A DNA stretch of 64,000 bases from Hydnum rufescens UP504 (GCA_014904985.1 MU129145.1:1-64000), one strand, 5' to 3'. Shown: positions 24,390-34,950, counted from the first letter of the stretch. The notes: generated from the sequence alone by a model not told the origin. Made by a program: numbers and translations.

Positions 24390-24797
24390 ACACCACTCCC
24401 AAATTTCTAAACCAAGATCCTCACACCTTCATTTTTTTTTCAAGCTCTGAGACAATAACAAAGCCGCACAGTCGTCTCAAACCCAAAATTGTGGAGGCCT
24501 TAAAGGTTATGTTGAAAAATAATTACCTGAACTTCACGGATGGCTGGACAACAGACCTCACAGAAATGTAGATGGAGCAGGCTTCTCATCAATCAAAACT
24601 GAACAGTATTTTGCAGTGGGGATGTCAATTGTGTTGATTGGAAAAGGCCAGTCTATTTGATGATGAGCAATGAATATTATATGCAGATATGGGAAGTGCC
24701 AGCAGTCACAACTTGCAACTTGAGTGTGACTTGGAAGTTGTACAAAGTCGCTTGAATGTCACTGGAAGTTGCTGAAAGTCGAGTCATGGCATCACTA
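24390..24797 (+). mobile_element. Truncated hAT copy (3' end only)
   Basis: Codes on the plus strand for the end of a hAT transposase: SSSETITK, LKPKIVEALKVMLKNN and LNFTDGW, matching the hAT dimerisation C-terminus found at 25491-25787 on the other strand. It is followed by several AAGTCG/GACTT subterminal motifs (24715-24785) and a terminal GAGTCATGGCATCACTA ending at 24797, which resembles the TIR of the full hAT (GAGTCACGGCAACACTA at 31774). No TSD can be assigned because the left end is missing. A small TAG ends the ORF at about 24571. Confidence 0.65.
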
Positions 24798-25315
24798 GGC
24801 CCTGGTAAAGTTGGGACTAATGATAAGTACACCACCATGATGCACTTGAAAGGAACAGTCTAGTGAAAATTTGACTAACTGTCTAGGACCAAATTCACAA
24901 TTTGATTTTTTCAAGGTTTTAGGCCACTCAGGGTCTTGGCATTGAGTTGCATTGTAGCAACAGTATTTGCATCCAGTTGTGGAAGGATCAACAAACACCC
25001 CCCTCTTATGATTGGCCACACCAGAAGTATGTTGCACCATTCAACAGGAAGTCCCATTTGACCAGACCATCACAGATGGTCTGGTAATGAGACTAGCATG
25101 ACATCTGCCTGGGGAGACTATAGATGATCCAGTTTTCCTTAATTTCCATTGTTATTTTATAACACATTATGTAATTCAGATCAAAGACTCGGACTTAGGA
25201 TTTGTCTACTATACATTGGGGAAACCAGAATGATGATTGGGAAGGAGTCTGACACTAGTGAACATGCTTAAGGGCTCTGAGTACAGGGTTAGGATCCATG
25301 AATGCAATACCATGA
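24798..25315. other. No gene seen
   Basis: Only short ORFs; no similarity recognised. Sequence between two hAT-derived segments. Confidence 0.3.
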
Positions 25316-26275
25316 CTTAGAGATAGTGTTGCTGCGACTCTGCTTGGTTCGACTTCAGCTTGACTTTGGGTGACTCCATGTGACTTCCGTTGACTTCAAC
25401 TTATCTCTGAAGTCAAGTCAAATTTCATGACTTGACTTTGACTCAAGTCGACTTAAGTCACTTATTGTATATACAAAATCCAAGCATGTCTTAATCATCA
25501 CCAAGTACTTTCTCAAGCAAATCCTCCAAGTCAGAACCTTCAGCTTGCAAAATATTGTGAAGGGAATTGTGCTGTACATCCTCAGGATCATCAGTCAAGT
25601 CCACAGGCGGTGTCTCAAGACCTGCCATAAAATCCAGCTGCTTCTTCTTCAGCATGAATTTCAACATCTGTAAGGCCTCCATCAACTCTGGTTTCATATG
25701 ATTATGCCTCTTGGTCATGGTCTCGGAGCTAGAGGAAAACACATGTTCGCAGGGAACAGCAGATCCTTGAATTGGTAGATAATCCATGGCAAGTTGAAAC
25801 CATGTGGGAAATGTAAGCTCATGCTCCTAAAATGGCAGTGTCAAAAAGAAAATCAAAATCAAAGAGGTTAAATAATGCACCTGCCAGAAAAGCATCATCA
25901 GTCAATCCAAAGTAGTATGTCGTGATGTTACATAAGCAGTAAACTCATCGTCCACACTCATTTCTCCATCTTCTTCATCATCGTCATTGACAAGTCCGAG
26001 CTTGATTCATGCGGCTTCAGAGAGCATGGTCACTGATGCCACAGCCAATGGAGGTGTGACACTAGAGGATAGGGACCTGTACTTTTTGAGCTGCTCAGAA
26101 TTAGTAATATGAGGATCCGAAGACATAGTGGTATCACTAACCTCATCTTCAACCCATCCTACTGCTATTTCTTGCTCTATAACAGACCAATTCTTGTTGA
26201 TGAAGCTGAAGTTAATTGCTGGATTGATAACTGTGTGAAAAGATTGAGGTTGTCAAATAGAGAAGTGGTTGTGCG

Positions 26276-26533
26276 AGGTCAGATGAAGTTGTATGATGGA
26301 TAAGGGTCGTATGAGGCCAGATAAGGGTCATATGGGTGTGGACAAGAATTGTATGAGGCCAGATAAAGGCCAGATGAGGTTTTGTGAGGCCAGATGAGGT
26401 TGGATGAGGCCGGATGAGGTCACATGAGGCCAGACGAGGTTGGACAAGGCCAGATGAGGTCACATGAGGCCAGACAAGGTTGGACAAGGCCAGGCAAGGT
26501 TGGATGAGGCTGGGCAAGGTTGGACGAGGCCAG
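26276..26533. repeat. Minisatellite inside hAT, left part
   Basis: About a dozen units of about 20-22 bp based on GAGGCCAGATGAGGTTGGAT, with variants such as GGACAAGGCCAGGCAAGG. It continues at 27916-28075 beyond the solo LTR. On the minus strand it reads as a repeating open peptide (SSGL/QP-type), probably fortuitous. Confidence 0.85.
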
Positions 26534-27915
26534 TGTAAGCAGGATGGTTAATAACCAATCCAACTACTGTCCATGATGTTGAGCCAGGGACGAAAGAGGG
26601 GATCACAGATCTAATCCGGATGTTCAGGTTTGAGTGGGGGAAGGTCTTTTGAACAGGGGAAATTGCAGTGAGCCAACAAAGCCCAAGCAATTAAGTGAGA
26701 ATGTGTCTTTCAGTCAAATTACCACACCCTAAGAATCTCTTCTTGAGACCTTAGTCAAAGTTTAGTTAGAATTCGCTTTTTGTAGTGAGAAATCACCCAG
26801 GGACCAGCAGCTGTTCAAGGAGCTTCAAACTGGAGGGAGGGGGAGAACTAATGAATTTGTGTGCTAGCTGCACCTAATATACAATACAGACTTCGACTCA
26901 ATAAAAAGTGAAAAAGTCGGATTTAAGGGACACACAGAGAAAAAGAAATCAAGTTAAAATCTTCAAAACTGATGGAGATATTCCAATTTCAAGATAAAAG
27001 GGGAGATTGACACATTACATGCTATTCCTCCTTCAAACCTGGACAAGTTCCCTTAAGGAAAAGTGGAATAGGTCGCCCTGAGGGTCTTCTCCATCGGACA
27101 TAAGAGGGCCGGAAGTAATTTGCTATTTTGAATGGTGGAGCAAAGGGGGAGTCATGGGGAGGGAGTTGTCTTGTGAAAAATGGAGTTCGCGTCCGCTCGT
27201 TTTTCCCTTGGTACTGTTCGATGCGCATTTTCAACAGCTTTCAGGGCGTGGTACTCGCGAACGAATCCAATAAGAATTGGCTTCGAAAATCAAGAAATAC
27301 TCCTTCAGAGTATGAATCATGGCAAGATATTGTTACAGGGGCCGCATTTTTGATCCGTTCGTTTCGTGTTTGGTACCGTTCGATAGGTACGATTTGTATC
27401 TTTCCGGGCGCGGTCGTTTCGAGTCGATCCGATCAAAAATTACAGAGAAATTCGAAAAATACTCCTTCAGAGTAGTGCAGCCCCTATCTGGATCATGTGA
27501 CAGATCTGCAAGTCCAGAATCGGAACTAGGCCTGGTCCGCGTCATTACATAATCACAATTCATCGCCCTTAAGGCAATAGGATGGCTTGGAAGAGCAGAC
27601 AAGTCATCCAGTCTTGAAGAAAGATGGCAAGTTGAATTGCCTTGTCCAAAGAAAATGGACTTGAAGTAGGGCATAAACTGCCCCTTTTTGATGAGGACTG
27701 TTGAGGTCTGACAGATAGTCAATAAATTGACTGGTGGACATGGTAAAGGAATGAGGCAATATTATGGGTTGGAAAGGGGTAGGAATCCAATTGATTTCTT
27801 GAATAAACAAATGGCAATTAAATTAAATGAGCACAGTGACATATAATTGATTCATTCGTAGGGAAAATGGGCCTTGGATGAGGATTCTATGGTGTAGGGA
27901 TTTATCCCTCCAACA
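26534..27915 (+). mobile_element. Solo LTR, copy 2 (about 1.38 kb)
   Basis: 1,382 bp, TGTAAGC..CCAACA ends, same family as 17041-18418, flanked by the 4-bp repeat CCAG (26530-26533 and 27916-27919) and inserted in a minisatellite. Contains a twice-repeated block (TTTGGTACCGTTCGATAGG and CTTGGTACTGTTCGATGCG, followed by AAATACTCCTTCAGAGTA). Retains more CpG than its surroundings. No coding capacity. Confidence 0.75.
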
Positions 27916-28075
27916 CCAGGAAAGGTTGGACGAGGCCAGATGAGGTCACACAAGGCCGGATGAGGTTGAATGAGGCCAGATGAGGTCCAGATGAGTTGTA
28001 GAATGCCAGACAAGGTAGGATGAGGTCATATGCATGGGAAGTGGGTATGAAAAGAGCAAGGTCAGACAAGGTTCC
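27916..28075. repeat. Minisatellite inside hAT, right part
   Basis: Continuation of the GAGGCCAGATGAGGTT array of 26276-26533, more diverged toward the right; it passes into hAT coding sequence near 28090. Confidence 0.8.
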
Positions 28076-29045
28076 ATGAGTAGAGGGGTGGGAGCCGGAC
28101 GTACCCATGGCAATCACATATGTAGGGCTCTTCCCTGCCTTATCATGATACTTATTCAGCCATTCCATTCCCTCATACACATACCAACTAATATCATGTT
28201 GTTTAGCAGCATGATCTTCCCAGCAGTTTTGAAGCTGCTGGAAGGCAGGCAAAACTCCACTTAGGATGGGAGTGGCCTCGCCTGACATTAGCTGTTGAAT
28301 GGAATGGGGGAACTATAGAGATAATCAGAATTTGAACAATGACTGGTGTAGGAACTCACCGATAATATCTCACATATCTTATCTGCCAAGTTCCACTGCT
28401 CATCGCTGAGATTTTTACTTTGAAGTTCACGAAATTTGTGCTTTCCGAGCATGGCTTTAATTGCCTGGAACTGGGTCTGAGGTTTAAAAAGAGAAACTCA
28501 GACATTGCACTTACAGGCTGTGCTGCTATTGCTCTCTCTAGCATCCCATGGGATGAATCCCATCTAGTTTTGACATCCCAAAGCAGCTCTTTTTCTGGAA
28601 CTCATTTCTCAAATTCATCTGAGTTGTTGCCCTCTTGTATGGTTTCCATGAAAGCAATGCGGCAATCACTGGTAGATCTGACAGCATTGACCAATGCACA
28701 GACTTTTGCCACAATATCACCCTCTTTGGCAGTCTTTAGGAGGGCTAGGATGTGCTGAACTGAAATATTTATGATGTGGGGGAAACACCTAGCCATGAAC
28801 CAACTTTAATCATGTTCAAGATGAGGAGAGCTTGCTGATCCTACTTACTGAATTCTATTTCCCTCTGCTGAGAACAGAATGCCATCACTTTTCAATGCCC
28901 TTTCCAGCTCGGCCATAAAAGTTGCATTGTTGGATGCATTATTGAGGGTCCACCAACCAATCTATCCATAAGCTAGTTTAGATAGGTTCTATTCGAGAAT
29001 ATCAGACATGCCTTATTAAGAACATTTGCACATTCAAGTGTTTTG

Positions 29046-29137
29046 TGTTGAGAGGAGACTGTTTACATGTATTTACATTGAGTAGTTTTTCCACTCATAG
29101 ACTCTTTTCAGTTGCTGCCATAGCCTCTCTTTCAATA
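29046..29137 (+). repeat. 5' LTR of gag-only element
   Basis: 92 bp, starts TGTTGAGAGG and ends TTTCAATA, repeated at 30318-30409. Differences: CTCATAG versus CTTGTAG, and GTTGCT versus GTCGCT. Confidence 0.93.
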
Positions 29138-29149
29138 GGTTATGGGCCC
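29138..29149 (+). other. Primer-binding site of gag-only element
   Basis: GGTTATGGGCCC, identical to the site of the full Copia at 12099. It is complementary to the anticodon arm of initiator tRNA-Met. Here the Gag start is 283 nt downstream, not inside the site. Confidence 0.85.
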
Positions 29150-29420
29150 ATCACTCTTGGGCTTCTGAAAGCAAGTAGTGTCCTTGCAGGCAATAGTGTC
29201 CTTGCCCAAAAAGCCTCACTTGAGTCTGAGGTGCTGTCTAGTGTCGGCAGTGGAGTCCCCGTGACCTGCAGTAATGTCCCACAAACTGTCTAGTGTCAAC
29301 AGTATTCAAGGCTTCCCCCTTCCCTTTCTTTTGTGTTTGGCTAGTGTCTGCCGAACATCCCTCTTTCATTATCTCTCTCTACCACCATACCCTATTTTGT
29401 TTCCCCACACCTGACTTGCT

Positions 29421-30269
29421 ATGCAGTCTACTGGTTCCCCGTCATTTGCAAAATTAGATGGCACAAACTACAAGACTTGGTCCACCTACATGGACTCCCT
29501 CCTCCTCACCCACTATCTTGACCTTTGGAAGATCATCCATGGTCATACCCCCAAACCGAGAGGCACTGATTCGTCCTCAGAAGTCCTTGATTGGACAATC
29601 AAATCCTCCCAGGCCATAGCACACCTCCTCCTTCACTCCGAGTCATCACTACATGCCACCATTTCATCCAGTACCGATGCCTCCATCGCATGGAATTCGC
29701 TCAAATCCTCATTAATGCCATGAGGCTTAGGTGCGTGCGTGACGGAACTCTGCCATCTATACAACATGTCTAAAGCCCTGCTTCAATCAATGCAAGATTG
29801 GTGTGCAGCTGTCCATTCCCAAGCCAGTGTCCTCTCGGACCTCGATGTGACATTACGGGCCAATGAGATATTCATCATGCTCACACGGGGTGTTGGTGAC
29901 TGCTATGATGCGGTAATTGTCCAATTGGCAGCTCTCGATGACGACAAGCGCAGCATCAATGCCATAATCCAGGCACTAGTGGACCAGGAGTCCCAAGTCG
30001 GAGAGCCCGAACCCGAACCATCCACCTCTGCATATGCCACCCATTCAAAATTTAATATGGAAACTATTGAATGCCACAACTGCCACCAGCTTGGCCACTT
30101 CGTGAACAAGTGCCCACAGCCAGTTCAGGGAGGGGATAGATTGGCCACAGCAATGGAAAACCTCACTACTGCCCTGCACAACTACAAGTCCCCATCCACA
30201 ATGTCTGCCAGGATCGTGACTGTGGATACTGATGAGTTGGAATTTTCCGGATCTCCTCATGTATTCTAG
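29421..30269 (+). pseudogene. Copia-type Gag, one TGA break
   Basis: A 282-codon frame with a single in-frame TGA at 29721-29723, at the position of Arg in related Gag proteins (P-x-GLG context). The N-terminal part (FAKLDGTNYKTWSTYM, then AWNSLKSS) is the UBN2/retrotransposon Gag fold. A CCHC knuckle CHNCHQLGHFVNKC lies at codons 218-231. The C-terminus is a short tail with no protease DSG motif. The stop is TAG at 30267. Structural role only; it would form particles that package the element RNA. Confidence 0.88.
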
Positions 30270-30317
30270 GTTTCAATCCACATATCCACTCTGTTCACAT
30301 ATTGGATTGAGGGAGGG

Positions 30318-30409
30318 TGTTGAGAGGAGACTGTTTACATGTATTTACATTGAGTAGTTTTTCCACTTGTAGACTCTTTTCAGTCGCTGCCATAGCCTCT
30401 CTTTCAATA
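30318..30409 (+). repeat. 3' LTR of gag-only element
   Basis: Second copy of the 92-bp LTR, directly after the polypurine tract and followed by the target duplication TTTTG. Confidence 0.93.
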
Positions 30410-31782
30410 TTTTGTGGCCACACATATGGACTTCCCATCATGACTTCCAGGAAGATGATGGAATGCAATTAGATCAGCATGAAGGATCAGGGATCCATCC
30501 CCTCATCGCTGTATCCAGTGGGCAGTGATGGCTAAGTACAGTTGGAGTACACTGTCAGTCCAAATGTCCGCTGTGAATGAAATCTTCCCCAGGGATGCCT
30601 AGGAGACAAATATGGTATGAGATAAGGAAAATTTTGTCCCCAACTGAGGTACTTACAGCCATCTCTCCCTTCAGCTTTTCAAACTCCTTCCGCCACATCT
30701 GAATAATTGCCTTTCATATGGAGGTGCAGCCAGGAATATCTTTTGCCAATAAAGAATTACACAGGTAGAGCAAAAGGGTCTTAAACTCTGGGCACTCGAT
30801 GGCATTCACAGACTGTGGATATCAGTGATATACTTGCATGTGATTAAGAAGAACAACAAACTTGATCATCAGCCGCAATCCAATTAACAAGGTGCTGAAT
30901 AAGACCTTCAACAGTAACCTCCTGCCACCTGCATGGTTGCATTTGTTGGACATGCTCGTTGCACAAGGAAGCAATTGCAATCAGCCAGCTGTGTGTGGCA
31001 CATGCCTCAATATATTCATCCAGATGGTACATCTCTAGGTGCTTCTGGAGTGTTGTTGTGCTTGAGTTCCCATACACCCAGTTATGGCCATCATTTGGGA
31101 GTTTGGATTCCTCCTGTAGTAGTCTGACCAAGGATTACATATCATGGGCATATTCAATATTCCCAGATATGGAAATATACACACCTGCATTGCTTACATT
31201 CTGCCCACAGCCCCCTAGATTCTGATATATATCTTCCAAAAAAGTGATCAACATCCATTGTCTTTGAGGTGCCCTTTTTTAACTGTTTCTGCCAATTGTG
31301 CCCAGAAGGTGTGCTCCCAGCCCGAGGTGAGACAGTTTTAGAGGAGAGTTTGATTCGCTTATTCCATCCTGGAGCTGGGGTCCTGGGTAGTGCAGGCATA
31401 GTCTCTTTGTCCTGCTGTTCAGTAGGTATCTGGGCATCAGATGGTGACTCAGCTCTTGGGCACTTTGAGTTTGACATGGCATAACAGCAACACCAGTAGT
31501 TTTTTTTTTTATGCACATGATTTTCTAGAACAACACATTTGACACCCAGTAACCTATATCACACTATACATGAGCCATTCCTATCACCCCTCATTCTATT
31601 CAGTTTCAAGTCTTTCAACTGACTTTTTGACTTAAGCTGACTTGGAGTCGAAGCCAAGTCAGTTAAAGTCACGGTCAAGTCAAATATTTGTAATCAAATT
31701 ACTTGACTTGACTTGACTTGAGACGGCTTGACTCTGACTTAAGTTAACTCCGAGTCCGAGTCACGGCAACACTACTTAGAGA

Positions 31783-32526
31783 TTCATTCCGAAAGTATCA
31801 CATAATCATGGTCACGAGATCGTCTAGAGCACCCTCTCAAGTTCAGGGTGTGGGGCGGCCTCTAGAGCCCAGAAAACACATTTTTTTGGGCTATGGTAGT
31901 TGTACGGAACGATTGGTGCACAAATGGGGCAATTTTAAAATTTGACGCAAAGATATATGTGCACTCGCAAAGATATGTGAGCTGTCGGAAACAAACATGT
32001 GCAAAAGGAATTTTCCGTACTTTGGAACCATAAAAATCGGTCTACTTGTGAGGTTTTGCGGGCAAAGATTTCCCAAATCAAAATCAGAGGCGAGAGCAGC
32101 CAGAACCAGAACGCGTATACGCCGCTACTTACGGGACGATCCTACGACAAACTTCCCGCTGTGCGGTGACTTCCCGCCGATACTAATGTTTACCTGGGCC
32201 TTGAAGTGGAGGAAGGGAACTAGTTGCTGGATATTCAGAGGATGTATTTGGAGCTGGTGAGCGTCCCTGCAAATGGCGTGGTCTCTATAGATAGACGAGT
32301 GGTTCGTCGCCAAGCACGATCCTCTTCAACGTGGGTGCACATGTACATGTCATACCTGTAAGTCTAGGTCCCCGCCGCCACGATTCCACACCTTTGGTAC
32401 CGATTTGTCACGATTTGTCAATTTTTTTTCATTCGCAGCTACAAGATACATGAGGCGGGATCGAACAGACTTGTCAGTCCACCTCTGCGCTTATGCACAA
32501 GGTATGTCCATTGTTCGCCTTGGAGA
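31783..32526. other. Boundary region, no gene assigned
   Basis: Composition changes here from CpG-poor transposon sequence to normal, CpG-containing DNA. Short ORFs only. The segment from about 32405 may hold the 5' exon(s) of the F-box gene, but I cannot fix a start. Confidence 0.3.
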
Positions 32527-34107
32527 TTGTGGCTCAGATCCTTCATCCAAGACATGGTCCCCCCAGACGAGCGTCTTTCCTATCTCCAAGGCCATGATCG
32601 GCTCGGCGTTTTATGCCCCGACTCTGACGTACCCCAGCCAGAACAAGGCGGTGAGCCATATCTTCAAATTGGCCTATTTATCCCCCTCAATGTCCTGGAA
32701 GTTCCCCCCGTCCCCAATGAAGCAGGGCTATTGGAGACTATGAACGAATTGTCCGATTTCCGCACGACCCACAACCACACTTTAACCCCAATAGACACAC
32801 TTCCCCCGAGGTGCTGCATTTAATATTCGCTCTTGCGTTCGAGTCTGCGTCCGAGTCCATAGAGACATCTCGCCGTATTTCCCAGGTGTCTCGACTCTGG
32901 AGAGACGTCGCTATCCGGCAAAGCGAGCTTTGGCGTTGTATATCCCCCTCCTGCGATCAATTCATCGACCTTTGGATCTCCCGGAGCAATTCCCTTTCTC
33001 TCTCATTAGTGTTCGGTTCAGTGCATCCAAGTCGCTTTTATCACCTCGTCGATAGACGCCCCGATATTCTCCCTAGAGTCCGACGCATCGTAATTCGATG
33101 GCACTCCCACTTCGAATCTCGTCGTTTCGTTGATATCCAGTTCCCCACCCTTGAATCTGTCACCTTAATCGGATTCTCTAGTTGCTTTGTCTCAGAACAC
33201 GGCCCTCCCGACCCATATTTTGAGCAACTTCTGCTACGTGTGCCTCGATTGCGCGGGTTGAACCTTGACGGCATGGGACCCATTCGAAGCGCTTCCATCG
33301 CTTCAGCTCTTACTGAACTGCACATTAGCTGCAGTTGCATGACACCTTCGAGCTGGGATTTTCTCACTGATCTACAACACTTGCATACCTTAGTGGTTTC
33401 GCGTGTTACCACGGGTGCATCTGCCGCATCGACTGCATCTGGGTGGAAATTACCCTCTCTTCGGATCCTCCAGCTCGAGGCCTGTGACCCAGAGGCACTT
33501 TATCTTTTCTCTCGCCAGATAATCTCCCCCAATCTTCACGACCTGCGAGTTCTCTCTTATAGTCAGTGTGACTTGAGCCGTCGGAATGTAGAGATCCCTT
33601 TCCTTTGCGCGCTGACCATCCGCCAGCTTGTGCGCTCTTCCATCATTTCTCCTCCCTATGGTTGCACTTACCTTGCCATGCCAATTTTTGCAGCTCAAAT
33701 GCTCACGAAAACTCAAGAAACTCACACTCAATGTGTCCCTGCGTATACTCGACGGTCTCATCGCAGGATCACTGACCGGCCCCTTTCCCTCCACGTTTCT
33801 AACCCCTGCGGCGGCGGATCTCGACGAAGTCCGAATCGCACTCACAGACCCTGCCTTTTCGGATAGCTTCCCTATTTCATCCGCCGACACCGAAATGGCC
33901 TTGACTTTTATTCTATCGTATGCCAGATTTCGAGGGTTTCCCCTACCGTTTGAGCGTTCGGGAAATACAGTAGTGTCGAGAGCAGGGGAACCTGGCGAGA
34001 ATCTTCGAGTTGTATCCATAACGGGTCCTTCCTGGATTGCAGAGGGGCTCTCGAGCACTTGGGCGCGATCACCCCCCGTCCTCCCCCGCCCTCGTCTCAA
34101 CGTATAA
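32527..34107 (+). CDS. F-box/LRR-type protein with a 1-nt frameshift in the F-box
   Basis: The C-terminal part is a typical Agaricomycete F-box protein: VLHLIFALAF..SRRISQVSRLWRDVA is the F-box, followed by a weak leucine-rich region (LPSLRILQLEAC, LHDLRVLSYS). The F-box start LPPE is encoded in the frame of the upstream ORF (32527-32823), while VLHLIF is one frame off; they meet at a run of five C (32803-32807), where six would make one continuous F-box. An intron at 33630-33693 (64 nt, ends TTTTTGCAG) joins LTIRQL to LKCSRKLKKLTL and gives the end at 34107 (TAA). F-box proteins act as SCF ubiquitin-ligase adaptors. The frameshift is either real (pseudogene) or a homopolymer error. The 5' start is uncertain. 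Confidence 0.72.
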
Positions 34108-34596
34108 TGGTGCTTTATCTCGTGGCCTCCTGTAACGCTGTGTTGATTGGGTTGGAAATCCTCAGGCAGGCTCTCCCAATCACTTCAAACGGCCATGCGC
34201 CACCGAATGAGAAACCGTGGTGTCGTGGGTCCTTTATGGTGGCCTCTGGTGTTCCGCACTTTTGGCCGGAACCTCATAATTCGTCTTATACTTGCCATTA
34301 CATAATGGATGAAACATTCACATTAACTCTTATTTGGAGCTCTTGAGCTCTTGCCCTTGGGGGCAAAGGCTAGCCAAAAATGCTTCAAATCACTCTGGGT
34401 ATCAAGGGACCGCAATGCAGATCGTTGTCAGCCTCATTCGTTCCTTGGAATTTGGAGGCAACCACCAAGGGCGGTCGCGGTTATTAGAGAATTCCGCTTG
34501 TTCAGGCACCAAATAAACCTGGGGAGATGAAAATTGCGGGGATGAAAACACTAGACTCGGATCTTTACGGTAATGGCCCCCCTTACAGCTGATAAA
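34108..34596. other. No gene seen
   Basis: F-box gene 3' flank; short ORFs with no recognisable similarity. Confidence 0.3.
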
Positions 34597-34950
34597 ATAT
34601 ATGTAGACACTTTTGAATTATTCTCATTCGGATAGCTCTGCCCAGCTCCATTGCGGCTTTGACAGCCACAGCCTTCCACAACTGCCACATCTCAAATCAA
34701 AGACGAGGGTGACAGATGATCCTTTGTTGGAGAGTGCTATAGTACAGCTACTAGGCATTGTATAGTTTCGGAGAGTGAGATAGGCATCTTGAGGCCAAAA
34801 CACGTGCTTTTTCTCATTGCCCTCGCAATGGAGAGCCAGAACATCGGGACTCGGCTGAGTCTGAGACATGACGGCTGTGGCATCAAAGCCGCAATAGAGT
34901 TGGGTCGGAACTATCCGAACGAGAAAAATTTACAAGTGCTCTACATATTA
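34597..34950. repeat. Foldback (MITE-like) element with about 75-bp inverted arms
   Basis: The left arm 34597-34672 (ATGTAGACAC..CTCATTCGGATAG..CCATTGCGGCTTTGACAG) is inverted at about 34869-34950 (GGCATCAAAGCCGCAATAGA..CTATCCGAACGAG..CTACATATT). The interior of about 200 bp has no coding. A further partial copy of the arm (GTGGCTGTCGAAGCCGCAAT) is at about 39590-39630. The arms are about 80% alike by eye. Confidence 0.65.

Larger units (their letters stand above)
29046..30409 (+). mobile_element. Gag-only mini-Copia element (TR-GAG-like)
   Basis: A 1,364-bp element: 92-bp LTRs (29046-29137 and 30318-30409), perfect target duplication TTTTG (29041-29045 and 30410-30414), half-tRNA-iMet primer site GGTTATGGGCCC at 29138, and a polypurine tract GAGGGAGGG ending at 30317. 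The only ORF is a Copia-type Gag (29421-30269); integrase, RT and RNase H are absent and there is no room for them. This is the structure of the terminal-repeat retrotransposons with a gag domain described in plants. It needs Pol from an autonomous Copia. It interrupts the hAT transposase core. LTR differences map to two CpG positions. Confidence 0.92.
25491..31478 (-). pseudogene. hAT transposase, interrupted
   Basis: Read on the minus strand through the insertions. BED-type zinc finger: W-x-ECKQC (about 31220), then LQKHLEMYH (about 31040); then LVNWIAADDQ (about 30860). Further: IECPEF..LL and DIPGCT (about 30720-30790); ISFTADIWTD (about 30560) and AITAHWI (about 30510) of the RNase H-like core; RCFPHIINI (about 28770); DVKTRWDSSHGMLERA (about 28550); PTYVIAM (about 28110); and the dimerisation region DYLPIQGSAVPCEHVFSSS..ET and LMEALQMLKF (25640-25790). 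Stops and lost introns occur along the way. The mini-Copia splits the catalytic core, and the minisatellite plus solo LTR separate the core from the C-terminus. The start is the Met at 31478. Non-functional. Confidence 0.85.
25324..31774 (-). mobile_element. hAT DNA transposon with nested insertions
   Basis: Terminal inverted repeats TAGTGTTGC-[TC]-G-[CT]-GACTC (25324-25340 and 31758-31774) are flanked by a perfect 8-bp target duplication CTTAGAGA (25316-25323 and 31775-31782), the hAT hallmark. Subterminal regions (25335-25460 and 31620-31760) are packed with CAAGTC/GACTTG motifs, probable transposase-binding sites. The minus-strand transposase fills the interior. Two later insertions lie within: a solo LTR in a minisatellite (26534-27915) and a gag-only Copia-like element (29046-30409). 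The TIRs differ at two sites, both explained by loss of a different CpG in each arm. Confidence 0.93.

Noticed and set aside
26212..26517. Repeat-peptide protein encoded by the minisatellite
   Set aside because: The open frame follows from a unit length near a multiple of three without stops; no start context or neighbouring exon supports it.
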